Below, piece by piece: positions 17,801-26,512 of a stretch of 35,088 bases of DNA (positions are counted from its first letter, which is position 1; each line of letters begins with the position of its first letter). A program made the translations under genes and the position numbers. Origin of the DNA: Paratractidigestivibacter sp963630635. GTDB taxonomy: Bacteria; Actinomycetota; Coriobacteriia; Coriobacteriales; Atopobiaceae. Location: contig CAVGOA010000022.1 in assembly GCA_963630635.1 (NCBI GenBank), forward strand, positions 1-35,088. The letters run 5' to 3'. The notes beneath the pieces were generated by a model. That model was not told the origin of the DNA. It did not search any database and saw only the letters and a program-made list of their open reading frames with translations.

Positions 17801-20800
17801 GATCGACCACGACGCCCGCGCCTGCCGAGAAACTCACCGTATAGGTGTTGACGTCCCACTTGGCATAGAGGCTCACCGTCTCCACAACGGGCTGTGCGAA
17901 GTCGTACTTCTGGGTGTAGTCACGGTCGGTGTACCACCCCGCGAAGGTATAGCCGGTCTTGCTGGGATTGGCAGGCTGTAAGACGGTCTGGCCAAACTCA
18001 ACCAAGGCCTGGCCAAGGGTCCTATAGCCGTCCATGAAGTAGACGTTATAGGACAGCGGCTGCCAGTGCGCCGTCAAGGAAGCAGAAGCATCAAACTTTG
18101 TAGAAGCCGTCACACGCGCCTGGCCGTTGTACCAGCCCGCAAAGCGATAGCCGGCTCGCGTCGTCGTGGGCAGGTTGCCCAAAGACATACCCTGCTCGAT
18201 GACGACATTGCTCACGGCCTCGCCGCCGGCGGCGTCAAACGAGACAGTGACCAGGCCCGCCCACTTGGCATAAATCGTGGTATCGGCCTTGATTGCCCGC
18301 GAGAAGTCGAACGCCTGGGTGCAGGCCGCGTCGGCGTACCAGCCCTTGAACTCATAGCCCTCGCGCACCGGGTCGGTCGCCGGCTTGGCCGCGACGCCAC
18401 CGTACAAGATGGACTGCTCCGCGACCTCGCTGCCGCCCTGGGTGTCGAAGCTCACCGTGTACCTGGCAACCGAGTACTGGGCCATCACCACAACGTCGGA
18501 GTCGCCCATGTAGAAGCTCGTCTGCGCGGCACCGGCATCCTCGATCTCCACGGCGCTATCGTAGCGCTCCCACTTCAAGAAGCTCTCGCCCTCGCGGGCG
18601 TCGTTGGCATAGATAAAGACGTCCTGGTTCTCAAGGGCGCTCGTGATGACGTTGCCCTCGCCGTCCTTGGCCACACCGTTCAAGACCTTCACGCTGTGGC
18701 GAGAAGCAAAGATGTACTCGAAAGAGCCGACGCCGGTCTTGCGCTGGCCCACCATCGCGTAGGTGTAGACCACCTGGTCGCGGCCGTTGCCCTTCTCGAC
18801 AACAAAAGGCTCGGTGTAAAGCTGGTAATCCGAGGCGCTGGGCTGCTCGCCCGCAGTCTTCACGCAGTACCAGATCTGGGCGCCCGCCACATCCTCGAAG
18901 CTCGAGTCGAGCAAGAGCGTGACGGCCTGCGAGTCCTCGTAGACAAGGTTGTAGGGCGTCGCGCGAGGGGCATACAGGTTGGCCAGGTAGAACGTCTGCG
19001 AGACCTTGTGCTCGACGTCGTGAACGTCCGTGTAGCTGCCGTAGACGGTGAACTCGCCGGAAGTCATGGTGTCATCGACGACACTGGTATCCCAGGTGAT
19101 GTCAGACGTGAGCGACGCCATGTTCTTAAGCTGGTAGCGAGCCTTTTTTGGCAAGATGTCCAGGCACTCGGCGGCATGAGACACGCGCGTCTTGGGGAAG
19201 TACGTAATCTGCATGTCAAAGTCGGTGCTGTAGACGGCGCTCATCTGACCGGTCACAGCATAGCCGTCCTGCCCGCTGGCAAAAGAAACGTCGTCCGTCT
19301 CGCCGTTAAGCACGACGCAAGAGCTGCTCTTGGTGTTGGTCATCGCCCCGGCCACGGCATACGCATAGCCGTCCTGGGCAAGCTTAGACGTCGTGATGGT
19401 CACGCGATACGGCGTGTCCTCTTTCACAGTGTCGCCGGCGTCGCGGCCGTTGAGGGTGGTGAAGCTAATCCTCACATCCTGGTTAACAAGATCGGTGATG
19501 TCGCGCGCCTTAGCCGTATCGGAGCTGTCAAGCACAACGTAAGAGCTCACCTTACTGGGGAACGCCTCCCCCACCGTAAGCTCCGGGACCGTGACTGTGA
19601 CCTTGGTCACCTGGGGCTTTACGTAGAGGGTAATCTCGGCGTCGGCGTCAACGGATTCTTTGCTCAGCACGCCGTCCTTAAAGCCCCAGCCCTCGGGAAC
19701 AGAAGCGGCCTTCTCGTCAAGCACCCAGGTGGCGCCCGTCAAGCGGCTCACGTACGCCGAGGAGTTCCACGTAAACGAGCCGCCGTTGGGCACAGATTGC
19801 TTATCACTGAGAAGAACTTCGTCGCTGTTCTCGTCCACAAGCTTCACCGTGACCGTCTTGTCTGTGGTCTCGGCATTTTTGGGGAACGTGTAGCGGAACA
19901 CCAGGACGATGCTTCCGTCGTCTGCGACCTCGACGCTCTGGGAGTCAGCGCTGTAGCTCAGCGCGTACCTGGGATCGTGAAGGGTCGAGATGCAAGGTCC
20001 AATCTGCTCCTTGAGCGCAACCAGGTCGAGCTTAGCCGCCAGCGCCGAGTCGACGGTGACCGTGTAGTCAAAGATGCGGTTGCCGTAATCGTCCTTCTTA
20101 ACGTAGGCGCGGGTGACCTTAACAAGCTGGGCCGCGTCGATGTCCGGGTAGTCCTCGGGGATGATGTAGCGCACCTCGTTGCTGTCCTCGACGGCAACGC
20201 CACTGCACGAGATGGGCTGGCTGCTGTCGGCGTCCACCAAGCTGTTGGTGTCCTCGATGCCAATGTTGAGGAAGAAGACGTACGGCCTGTAGTGGGCCCT
20301 CAAGGTCACGTTGTTGTGGGGCATCCTAAAGCTGACCTTGCCGGACTCGTCGGCCGTGAGCCTCGTCGTACCCTCTAGGCCCTCGACGGTCCAGTAGTCG
20401 GGGATGTTGCCATTGACGTCCCAGTCGTGGCCGTCAATCGTGACAGCAGAGTTGTACTCCCGGGACTCTACCTTGGCTACGTCATTAGAGGACGTCGTGT
20501 ACAACGTCACGTTGTAGCTCGCGATTCTATTGACCAGCCAGATTGCGTCGTTGACCTTCTCGACACTCCACCAATAGTCGTCTGCCGAGAAGCACGTCGC
20601 GTCGGCGACAATCTTCTGCCCCTTGGCCGAGACAGCGTGCCTGGCGGCATCGGTACCGGTCCAGTGCTGCAGGCCAATGAACGAATCGGAGGTCAGCGGC
20701 AGCTTATCGTACTCGGCAATGCGGTTGTTGTACTGGTTGTTGTCGTTCTCGACGTCGGATTTGTTGGAGGCCTTCTCGGCAACATGGAGGTTGGAGTTGT

Positions 20801-22850
20801 CGCCCGCCCCGTTGGCGTTGTCCTTGACCACGACCTTGCCGCCAAGAATCGCGAAGGCAGAAGTGCCGCCAGCGTTGACCTCAACGCCGCCGCCGTTGCC
20901 GCCCGCGGCCGTGTTGTTGGTGACCGAGCAGTTGATAAGGAAGGTCGATGAGTGGTCGATATAGACGCCGCCGCCGCTCGACATCCTGGAGTCCAGACTG
21001 TTGTGGTGGATCTGGACGTTGCGCAGGGTCACGGTGGGGCTGCCGCAGTAGACGCCGCCGCCCTTGGTCTCTTGCTCGGTAGCGAGAACCGCGTTGTAAG
21101 AAATGACGCCCACGCCATAGTCATCGTCCTCGTAGGCGTCCGAGGTCTCGTCGTAGGAAATCGAGCAGCTGCCGCTGGAGGCAAAGCTCACGCCGCCGCC
21201 GCGCACCTGGGCACGGTTGCCCGCGATCTGGCTGTCGTGCAGCATGGCGATCTTGGCCGACGCGTCTCCCCAGACGCAGATGCCGCCGCCCTCTGACGCC
21301 GAGGCGACGTTGCCGTTGACCTGCGAGGCGTCGTCCATGGTCATGTCAAGGTTCTGGCCATTGTATCCAATACCGCCGGCGCCTTGGAAAGCCTTGTTGT
21401 TGTTGACGGTTGCGCCCGAAACAAGCGAGATATCGCAGACGCGCGTGCGCGAGTAAATGCCGCCGCCGTCGCCTTTGGTTGCCTCGTTGCCGTCGATGTG
21501 GCTGTTGTCCACCGAGATCTGCTGCCACGCCGTGCCGGTCATATAGATGCCGCCGCCTTCTTGGGCCTTGTTGTTAGAGATCTGGGAGCCATCCCTCACG
21601 GTGAAGTCCATGTAAGGATAGGTGGGGTACTCGGTGCGCTCGTCGTACTCAAGGTACACGCCGCCGCCGTGGTTGCCCGCGGTGTTGCCAGAAATCTTTG
21701 AGCCCTCGTCCAGCGTGATGGAGCGGTGGCCGCGCACGGACCTGCCGCCGCTGTTCTCGTAGCGGACAATGCCGTAGATGCCGCCGCCGTCGGTCTCGGC
21801 GTAGTTGTCGCAGATCTGGGAGCCCCCCGTGAGGCTAATGGCGGTAGTGTCGCTGTAGGGACTGTCGTCCCTGACTTCGATGGTGTAAGTGGAACGGGTA
21901 TCCATATAGATGGCGCCGCCATGGCCCGACGCGTAGTTTTGGCTGATCTGCGAGTGGTTCTTTAGGTTGATCGAGAGCTTACCTGCCCTATACGAGTGGA
22001 TGCCTGCGCCCATCGCGCCAATGTTCTGGGAAATCGAGGTGTTGTCCAACGTCACGTTGACATTGATCGCGTAGGCCTTATAGCTGAGGCCTTGTAGAGC
22101 CGCCCTGTCCTCGCCGATCTCGATGCCGCAGGCCAGGTCGCTGCGGTTCCACTTGAAGGCACAACCGGCCAGCTCCACAGAGGTGTTGCTGTCAAATAGG
22201 CGCACGGGGGCGCAGCTGGTGTTTCCGGCAAAAGTGACGTTCCTACAAACCAAGGTTCCGTTGGCGTAGACCCTCAAGGCATTGTGGGAAAACGCGGTAA
22301 TGAGGCCGCCCTCAATTGCCTGGGTCTCCTTCGATGAGTTCTCCCCCATCTTCCAGAACATGCCAGGTCCCTTGGTTTGATCGATATAACCCGAGTGCTT
22401 GGAGGCGATCGTCCAACCGTTTTTGTCTCTGCCGTCGATGGTGAGCGTCGCGTTGCCAGAGACCTCAAAGGCGCACAACGAAGAGTGGGAGCCATCGATC
22501 ACGTGGCCGTTAAGGTAAACGGTCGCTTTCCTGCCGCTGTTGACTCGAATGACCTCGCCACTGTAGTACTTGGCGTCCTCTTTGAGCTCGACGTACGCGC
22601 CGCCGTCGCCCTTGCTCGCGTTCTGCTCGATAGACCGGCTTATCTCGTTGAGGTCGTGCGCCTCGCCGGTCTTGAACTTGTTGCCGCTGGCATCAATATA
22701 GCCAACCTCTGACAAGAACTTCTCGGCGTAGGCCTTTGCGGGGCACGCGCCTAAAAGTGCCAGCGAGAAGGTCATGGCAAAAAGAGCGATGGCAAAAAGA
22801 GACACGCGGCCAAACAGCGGGGCACGGCGAGAAGAAACGGCGGAGTTCAA
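14865..22850 (-). CDS. Giant cell-surface protein: beta-helix, 15 InlB-type repeats, Pro/Asp stalk
   Basis: A 2661-residue exported protein, probably an adhesin. Signal peptide about 1-42 (ending AKAYA). Residues about 60-740 form a right-handed beta-helix of the pectate-lyase/polymorphic-repeat type, with many GGGIY/GGGVY and N-N-x-A turns. Residues about 750-1460 are beta-sandwich-like segments. Residues 1464-2496 hold 15 InlB (Listeria-Bacteroides) repeats, each ending in a YAKW/TAHW-like motif. Residues 2497-2610 are a DDPVDP stalk, then a membrane helix and an RRRFTR tail. The sorting signal is atypical, TPDTSD instead of LPxTG. The start is a TTG at 22850 with GGAGG 7 bases upstream. 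Divergent from the lipase-like surface gene. Confidence 0.92.
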   Translation of the reverse strand: MNSAVSSRRAPLFGRVSLFAIALFAMTFSLALLGACPAKAYAEKFLSEVGYIDASGNKFKTGEAHDLNEISRSIEQNASKGDGGAYVELKEDAKYYSGEVIRVNSGRKATVYLNGHVIDGSHSSLCAFEVSGNATLTIDGRDKNGWTIASKHSGYIDQTKGPGMFWKMGENSSKETQAIEGGLITAFSHNALRVYANGTLVCRNVTFAGNTSCAPVRLFDSNTSVELAGCAFKWNRSDLACGIEIGEDRAALQGLSYKAYAINVNVTLDNTSISQNIGAMGAGIHSYRAGKLSINLKNHSQISQNYASGHGGAIYMDTRSTYTIEVRDDSPYSDTTAISLTGGSQICDNYAETDGGGIYGIVRYENSGGRSVRGHRSITLDEGSKISGNTAGNHGGGVYLEYDERTEYPTYPYMDFTVRDGSQISNNKAQEGGGIYMTGTAWQQISVDNSHIDGNEATKGDGGGIYSRTRVCDISLVSGATVNNNKAFQGAGGIGYNGQNLDMTMDDASQVNGNVASASEGGGICVWGDASAKIAMLHDSQIAGNRAQVRGGGVSFASSGSCSISYDETSDAYEDDDYGVGVISYNAVLATEQETKGGGVYCGSPTVTLRNVQIHHNSLDSRMSSGGGVYIDHSSTFLINCSVTNNTAAGGNGGGVEVNAGGTSAFAILGGKVVVKDNANGAGDNSNLHVAEKASNKSDVENDNNQYNNRIAEYDKLPLTSDSFIGLQHWTGTDAARHAVSAKGQKIVADATCFSADDYWWSVEKVNDAIWLVNRIASYNVTLYTTSSNDVAKVESREYNSAVTIDGHDWDVNGNIPDYWTVEGLEGTTRLTADESGKVSFRMPHNNVTLRAHYRPYVFFLNIGIEDTNSLVDADSSQPISCSGVAVEDSNEVRYIIPEDYPDIDAAQLVKVTRAYVKKDDYGNRIFDYTVTVDSALAAKLDLVALKEQIGPCISTLHDPRYALSYSADSQSVEVADDGSIVLVFRYTFPKNAETTDKTVTVKLVDENSDEVLLSDKQSVPNGGSFTWNSSAYVSRLTGATWVLDEKAASVPEGWGFKDGVLSKESVDADAEITLYVKPQVTKVTVTVPELTVGEAFPSKVSSYVVLDSSDTAKARDITDLVNQDVRISFTTLNGRDAGDTVKEDTPYRVTITTSKLAQDGYAYAVAGAMTNTKSSSCVVLNGETDDVSFASGQDGYAVTGQMSAVYSTDFDMQITYFPKTRVSHAAECLDILPKKARYQLKNMASLTSDITWDTSVVDDTMTSGEFTVYGSYTDVHDVEHKVSQTFYLANLYAPRATPYNLVYEDSQAVTLLLDSSFEDVAGAQIWYCVKTAGEQPSASDYQLYTEPFVVEKGNGRDQVVYTYAMVGQRKTGVGSFEYIFASRHSVKVLNGVAKDGEGNVITSALENQDVFIYANDAREGESFLKWERYDSAVEIEDAGAAQTSFYMGDSDVVVMAQYSVARYTVSFDTQGGSEVAEQSILYGGVAAKPATDPVREGYEFKGWYADAACTQAFDFSRAIKADTTIYAKWAGLVTVSFDAAGGEAVSNVVIEQGMSLGNLPTTTRAGYRFAGWYNGQARVTASTKFDASASLTAHWQPLSYNVYFMDGYRTLGQALVEFGQTVLQPANPSKTGYTFAGWYTDRDYTQKYDFAQPVVETVSLYAKWDVNTYTVSFSAGAGVVVDPQTVEYGKAAAQPGDPVRDGYVFKGWYADAACTVKFDFSSAITADTTVYAKWAKLVTVSFDAAGGSEVAAVTLEQGASLGTVPVCAWTNHIFLGWYTAADVKVTGTTTFDADTALMAKWDQNVYFVQYLDSDGETTLDIDSAAEGDKLDRPADPTREGYTFAGWYTDKGFSAQYDFNAAVHADFDLYAKWAVESYAVTFSTGEGSSVEPQAVEYGKTAARPATDPVREGFAFKGWYADEACTQLFNFSQAIKANTTVYAKWAQLVTVSFDAAGGRAVESVQVEKGSSLASLPVSEKTDYIFCGWYLDDGSKVSASMTFDANTTVTAKWDQNVYVACFFDTDGESLLDIDVVAEGGTFTKPADPVREGYAFAGWYTDKGFSAKYDFDSAVHADIDLYAKWEVNTYKVIFSTGDGSLIEPQAVEYGKTAARPAADPVLDGYVFKGWYADEACTVEFDFSQPICGDTTVFAKWAKLVTVSFDAKGGSAAASVQVEEGSGLGSLPISAWANHIFCGWYTAGGDKVTVATVFAQDTQLVAKWDQNVYFVQFLDADGKTLLDIDNVTEGGKLSRPADPQREGYVFGSWYTDASFSAQYDFNAEVHGDLNLYARWDHVRYTVAFDSRGGSAIESRQVAHGDTVVAPNNPEREGYEFEGWYVDEACVQAYDFNAPVNAPVTLYANWTQLIDIVFDANGGSDVGALRISAGSRVDGLPDTWRTGYYFEGWYLDGAQVPMGSVFDRSVVLTARWTPQPMVVAFMDGENCYDVAVVDYDSKLFKPEDPQKDGYTFVGWYLDKDLSVEYNFDALVTRDFDLYAKWEKTKVDPVDPDDPVDPDDPVDPDEPDDPVTPDDPVDPVDPDDPVDPDDPVDPVDPDDPVDPDDPVDPDDPVDPVDPDEPDNPIDPDEPDDPEDPVTPVEPDNSDDPVTPDESQTPAAPEQPASQAPANSQKPKLATPDTSDAAPAALPIALLAVALLALRRRFTR
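15020..15362 (-). repeat. Asp-Pro-Val stalk-coding tandem repeats (DDPVDP units)
   Basis: Imperfect tandem repeats of 9 to 18 bp encode a run of DPVDPDD and DEPDDP units between the last InlB repeat and the sorting region of the giant protein. Such a tract normally spans the cell wall. Its repeat structure makes strain-to-strain length change likely. Confidence 0.85.
15363..18461 (-). repeat. Fifteen InlB-type repeats arranged as five three-repeat units
   Basis: Each 65-72 residue repeat ends near W (AKW, AHW, ARW, ANW). Reading in order, repeats fall in three types: type A with VEYGKTAARPA and GYVFKGWYADEAC, type B with LVTVSFDAAGG and FDA, type C with NVYFVQFLDADGE or MDG and GYTFAGWYTDK. 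The order A-B-C is kept five times, a higher-order period of about 206 residues (about 620 bp). Confidence 0.85.
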
Positions 22851-22885
22851 GGTCCAACCTCCAGTGATAGTTAAATAATCAGTCG

Positions 22886-22891
22886 ATTATA
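22886..22891 (-). promoter_or_regulatory. Probable -10 element of the giant surface protein gene
   Basis: A perfect TATAAT on the minus strand, 36 bp before the TTG start, with a weak TGTTGA about 16 bp upstream of it. The 117-bp divergent region (22851-22967) is otherwise AT-rich. Identified by consensus only. Confidence 0.5.
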
Positions 22892-22967
22892 AGGCACCTA
22901 AGGTTGCTCAACAGCAAGCTGCTAAGATGGTTAAATCGGCTTTTTACGCGAGCACAAAGGACCCATC

Positions 22968-25900
22968 ATGAGCGAGAAGAACCTTCCCACCCCAGACAAC
23001 GACTCCAGCGTCGAGAAGGCCGGCGGCGTCACCCGTCGCGACTTTTTGCGCTGCGCGGGATTGGGCGCCGCGTCGCTTATGGTGGCTGGCCAGGCGCAGA
23101 CCGCGCTTGCCGCAAACACGTCCACGGTGGCCGCGTCCAACAACGGCCGCATCGTGGGCTGGCTCACCTGGGACGACCACGGCACGACCAAGTCGCCCTT
23201 TGTCTTTGACCCGCAGTTCTTCTCGGGCGGAGCCATGAAGTACAACGCGCACCTGGCCACCTTTGGCTGCTGCGTGGCGCTGGCGGCCATCAACGCCGAG
23301 CCCAACGGCGGAAGCGACGGGCGCTACAGGAACAGCGCCGACAACATCATCTCGCTCATGCACCAGGTGGGCTGCGACTGCGTTGAACAGTTCGGCCGCC
23401 GCAAGCACATGACCGTCAACGGGGTCGACATCGATACGTTTTTCATCAAAGACTCCGGCTATACCATGGACTACTACAAAAAGCCCGAGTACGACTACAG
23501 CAAGTACCCCAAGGCAACCCTTGGCCTGTACGCGGCGCACCGCAAGATCTATGTCGACGGCAAAGACTACAACCTTGTTATGCTTGGCATCCGCGGCGGC
23601 AACTACGAGCTTGAGTGGTGCAGCAACCTCACCCTTGACAGCACCGGTAACCACCAGGGTTTCCAAGAGGCGGCCGACCGCGCGGCCGCGTTTCTCGACC
23701 ACTACATCAGAGTGCAGGGGCTTAAAGGACCCACTAAGATCTTGATTGCCGGCCAGTCCCGCGCGGGCGCGACCACCAACCTCGCGGCAGGCATGATCGT
23801 TAAGCGTGCAATAGACAGCCACTCGACCTACGACAAAGAGCGCGGCTACGATTTGTACCCTTTCTTCTTGAACAGAGACATCGAGATCTGGCAAAGCGAC
23901 CTTTACGCCTACGGCTACGGCGTCCCTAGCGGCCTTGTGCCGGCCGACGATGCCGAAAGACAAGCCGCTAAGGAGAAGTTCGGCAACGTCCACAACATCA
24001 TCAACCCCTGCGACATGGTTCCCAAGGTAGCACCTGCCAAGTGGGGCTTTATGCGCTACGGCGTGGACAAGGTCCTCCCCGGTCCCAGCGACCGCTCGCG
24101 CTATACCGCAGGTCGAGAGAAGATGAAGGACAGGCTCTACGTGCTGGCCAACCACCGCACGGACGGAGCGCGCTTCTCCTACACCATCGACAACTTCCCC
24201 ACGGTTGACTATGGAATGCTTGGCTTCTATGGCGAGTATGCCAAGCAGATGTACGACATGAAGACCCTCGACGTCTTTATCGAGGATTTTGTCAACGCTG
24301 TGGCAACAGACGTGTTCCACAGCCGCACATGGAAACAAAACAGCAAGCACTTGGACGGTTACGCGGACCGATACCAGTCCGCAATGATCACCGTATTCGA
24401 GCTTTATGTCGAGATGCCCCAAGACAAGTACCTCAACGCAAAAGGGCCCGACGGAAAGACCCCGCTGGAAAAGTTCACCTCTCTTGTCAAGTCAAAGATT
24501 ATGGACAACAAGACATGGCTTGTCGGTAGAGTTGCTGTTTGCTGGCCGCTGACGAGCGTCATCACCTATGTGGACGAGGCGATGAAGGCCGTCCCCATGA
24601 ACGACGGCCGTGGCCGCACCTTCGACGATTACTATGGCAATCGAGTCCGCCACATCCTGCACCGTTTGCTTGATTACGACTACCTCGACGCAATTGACGT
24701 CAAGTGCTCGACGTTGACCAAGTTCATCAAGGAAAATGTCCAGACCGTTATCGCCATGTCGCAAAAAGCCGGCACCGTCATGTCGACGCACAACTGTGAG
24801 CTGTGCCTGGCGTGGCTGCAGTCGCGCGACAGCTATTACAGCAAGTATGGGAAGAACGACCTGCCCGACGCGCCGGCGCTTAACGGCACGACGGCGCTGT
24901 CTGACGACGGGGACGAGGCTGCGAGCGTTATGGGCAGCGACGTCGACGAAGCCGTGGCTCTTGCCGATGACGGGGCCGTGGCGCTTGCCGACGACGGGGA
25001 CGTGGCGGTTCTCGCAAGCGTCGACGGCGACGGCGAGGCCGCGGCGAACGGCGCGGGCGACGAGGTTGCGGCGCTTGCCGACGACGGGGACGTCGAGGAG
25101 GTCGACATGTCGACCGTGCCCGACCTCGACATCACGGTGACCGAGCTTGGCGAGGGCGAGTACGAAGAAGACGGCGGTGCCGACGACGACTGGGCCGACA
25201 CCTACCGCAAAGTCATCTTCAACGGCGGAACCAGCATCTCTTACCAGGTAAACGGCGCAAACTACCAGATCTTCGAGAACGGCCGGGCCGTATACGCCGA
25301 CGACGAGGGCACCCCTATCTCCATCGGCGGGCAGGAGTGCCCGTTTATCTACGGAGTGGACTCCGACCTGCAGCAGGTCGTTCTTCTCAGCGACGGCAAA
25401 AACGGGCTGGACGGCTCAACCGATTACACGTTTATCCTGGTCGCCGACCCCGACGCGCCCGTGACCTGCACGGCCGCCAGCTACAAGACCTCCAACGGCT
25501 TCCCCCAGAGCGTCTTTGTCTACGAGAGCCCCGTGGGCTGCTACGGCGAGCCGCTTGAAGACTACAAGTTCACCGTCAAGCTGGGTGAGCTGATGGGCGC
25601 CTCGTCTTCCAAGACGGGCGAGAGTTTCGAGAGCTTCTCGGGCGACTTCGACACCCCGGGCGTGGCGTGGCAGGCAAAGGCGCAGGAGGCCAACGTCGAG
25701 AAGGACTCGGGCGACGAGCTTGCAGACAGGCACTACTACATCGACACCCGCACCGCTGACGCCCAGATGGGCGGCACCATGGGCGGCGGCACCACGCTGC
25801 GCGGCTCGAAGAGCCTTGTTGTGGCCGTGCCGTTTGACGGCTACGAGTTTGACTACTGGACGCTGGACGACAAGTACCTGGTAGATGGCCAGGAGACCTC

Positions 25901-26318
25901 GCCCTACAGCTACGTCAAGTTCACGACAAACGAAGACGGCGAGGTCGAGCGCACCGAGCCCGAGTCTGTGGCCGGCGGCGAGTGGGTCGAGGGTCAGCGC
26001 GTGGCCGACGAGGTCTTTGAGGACTCGCACGTCTACCGCGTGTTGGTCGACGGCGACCACCTGGTGACGGCGCACTTCAAGGCGGCGAGCGCGGCACCGG
26101 ACGACGGCAAGGGCGACGACGTTGTCGACGGCGGCGGGACCGTGGTTGACGGCGACGAGTCGGGCGACAGCGGTGCCTCGGCCGCCGGCGCGGCCAAGGG
26201 CGGAAAGGCCGGCGAGAAAGTGCCCGAGACCGGCGACTCGGCGCTCGACTTCTACGGCGCCGCCGCTGGCCTGCTGGCGATTGCCGGCGCCGCCCTGTCC
26301 CGGTGCGAGTCCGAGTAG
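22968..26318 (+). CDS. Tat-exported, wall-anchored lipase-like surface protein
   Basis: An 1116-residue protein. Twin-arginine signal TRRDFLRCAG at about 22-31, then a mature start after the ALAA segment. Residues about 55-560 look like an alpha/beta-hydrolase of the lipase type: ILIAGQSRAGA contains the nucleophile Ser264, and NIINPCDMVPKV resembles the acidic-residue loop. A very acidic low-complexity linker with LADDGD repeats follows (about 640-730), then beta-rich modules, including a diverged InlB-like segment (GYEFDYWTLDD...VTAHFKA). It ends with the sorting signal VPETGD, a hydrophobic helix and a short tail. AAAGGA precedes the ATG. The substrate is unknown; the hydrolase call is from motifs, not from a full alignment. 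Confidence 0.85.
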   Translation: MSEKNLPTPDNDSSVEKAGGVTRRDFLRCAGLGAASLMVAGQAQTALAANTSTVAASNNGRIVGWLTWDDHGTTKSPFVFDPQFFSGGAMKYNAHLATFGCCVALAAINAEPNGGSDGRYRNSADNIISLMHQVGCDCVEQFGRRKHMTVNGVDIDTFFIKDSGYTMDYYKKPEYDYSKYPKATLGLYAAHRKIYVDGKDYNLVMLGIRGGNYELEWCSNLTLDSTGNHQGFQEAADRAAAFLDHYIRVQGLKGPTKILIAGQSRAGATTNLAAGMIVKRAIDSHSTYDKERGYDLYPFFLNRDIEIWQSDLYAYGYGVPSGLVPADDAERQAAKEKFGNVHNIINPCDMVPKVAPAKWGFMRYGVDKVLPGPSDRSRYTAGREKMKDRLYVLANHRTDGARFSYTIDNFPTVDYGMLGFYGEYAKQMYDMKTLDVFIEDFVNAVATDVFHSRTWKQNSKHLDGYADRYQSAMITVFELYVEMPQDKYLNAKGPDGKTPLEKFTSLVKSKIMDNKTWLVGRVAVCWPLTSVITYVDEAMKAVPMNDGRGRTFDDYYGNRVRHILHRLLDYDYLDAIDVKCSTLTKFIKENVQTVIAMSQKAGTVMSTHNCELCLAWLQSRDSYYSKYGKNDLPDAPALNGTTALSDDGDEAASVMGSDVDEAVALADDGAVALADDGDVAVLASVDGDGEAAANGAGDEVAALADDGDVEEVDMSTVPDLDITVTELGEGEYEEDGGADDDWADTYRKVIFNGGTSISYQVNGANYQIFENGRAVYADDEGTPISIGGQECPFIYGVDSDLQQVVLLSDGKNGLDGSTDYTFILVADPDAPVTCTAASYKTSNGFPQSVFVYESPVGCYGEPLEDYKFTVKLGELMGASSSKTGESFESFSGDFDTPGVAWQAKAQEANVEKDSGDELADRHYYIDTRTADAQMGGTMGGGTTLRGSKSLVVAVPFDGYEFDYWTLDDKYLVDGQETSPYSYVKFTTNEDGEVERTEPESVAGGEWVEGQRVADEVFEDSHVYRVLVDGDHLVTAHFKAASAAPDDGKGDDVVDGGGTVVDGDESGDSGASAAGAAKGGKAGEKVPETGDSALDFYGAAAGLLAIAGAALSRCESE

Positions 26319-26391
26319 GGCTTCTCGACACCTAAGCCGACGAAGCGCCGCGCTTCGATGCACCGCGCTGCGCCGCGCCGCACCGCGCTGC

Positions 26392-26433
26392 AAAAATGGG
26401 ACTTGTCTGATGGTCGAGCATCAGACAAGTCCC
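26392..26433 (-). terminator. Terminator of the papain-family protease gene, built from two repeat copies
   Basis: A perfect 15-bp stem GGGACTTGTCTGATG (26398-26412) with its complement (26419-26433) and a 6-nt loop. On the minus strand it is followed by AUUUUU, so it should end protease transcription. On the plus strand it is preceded by AAAAA and followed by AAATTT, so it may also act weakly for the lipase-like gene. Confidence 0.8.
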
Positions 26434-26512
26434 AAATTTATGGCCCGAACATCAGACAAGTGGCAAATTTGCAGCTCAAAGGCCCGTTATTTATCAGACA
26501 AGTCCCCAAATT
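26398..26512. repeat. Cluster of four CATCAGACAAGT-type repeats in a convergent intergenic region
   Basis: One inverted copy (26398-26412) and three direct copies starting at 26419, 26450 and 26492 share CATCAGACAAGT followed by CCC/GGC and an AAATT tract. Starts of the direct copies are 31 and 42 bp apart, close to three and four helical turns. The third copy overlaps the last codons and the stop of the protease gene. Confidence 0.8.

Noticed and set aside
15906..20378. Very long open frames on the plus strand opposite the giant surface protein (for example 15906-17981 and 18066-20378)
   Set aside because: They are antisense shadows produced by the strong GC-rich codon bias and repeats of the true minus-strand gene; they have no ribosome sites, no recognisable domains and an odd composition rich in Arg, Val, Gly and His.
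22944..24422. 492-codon minus-strand frame opposite the lipase-like gene
   Set aside because: No domain or start signal; the plus-strand protein has a Tat signal and coherent domains over the same bases.
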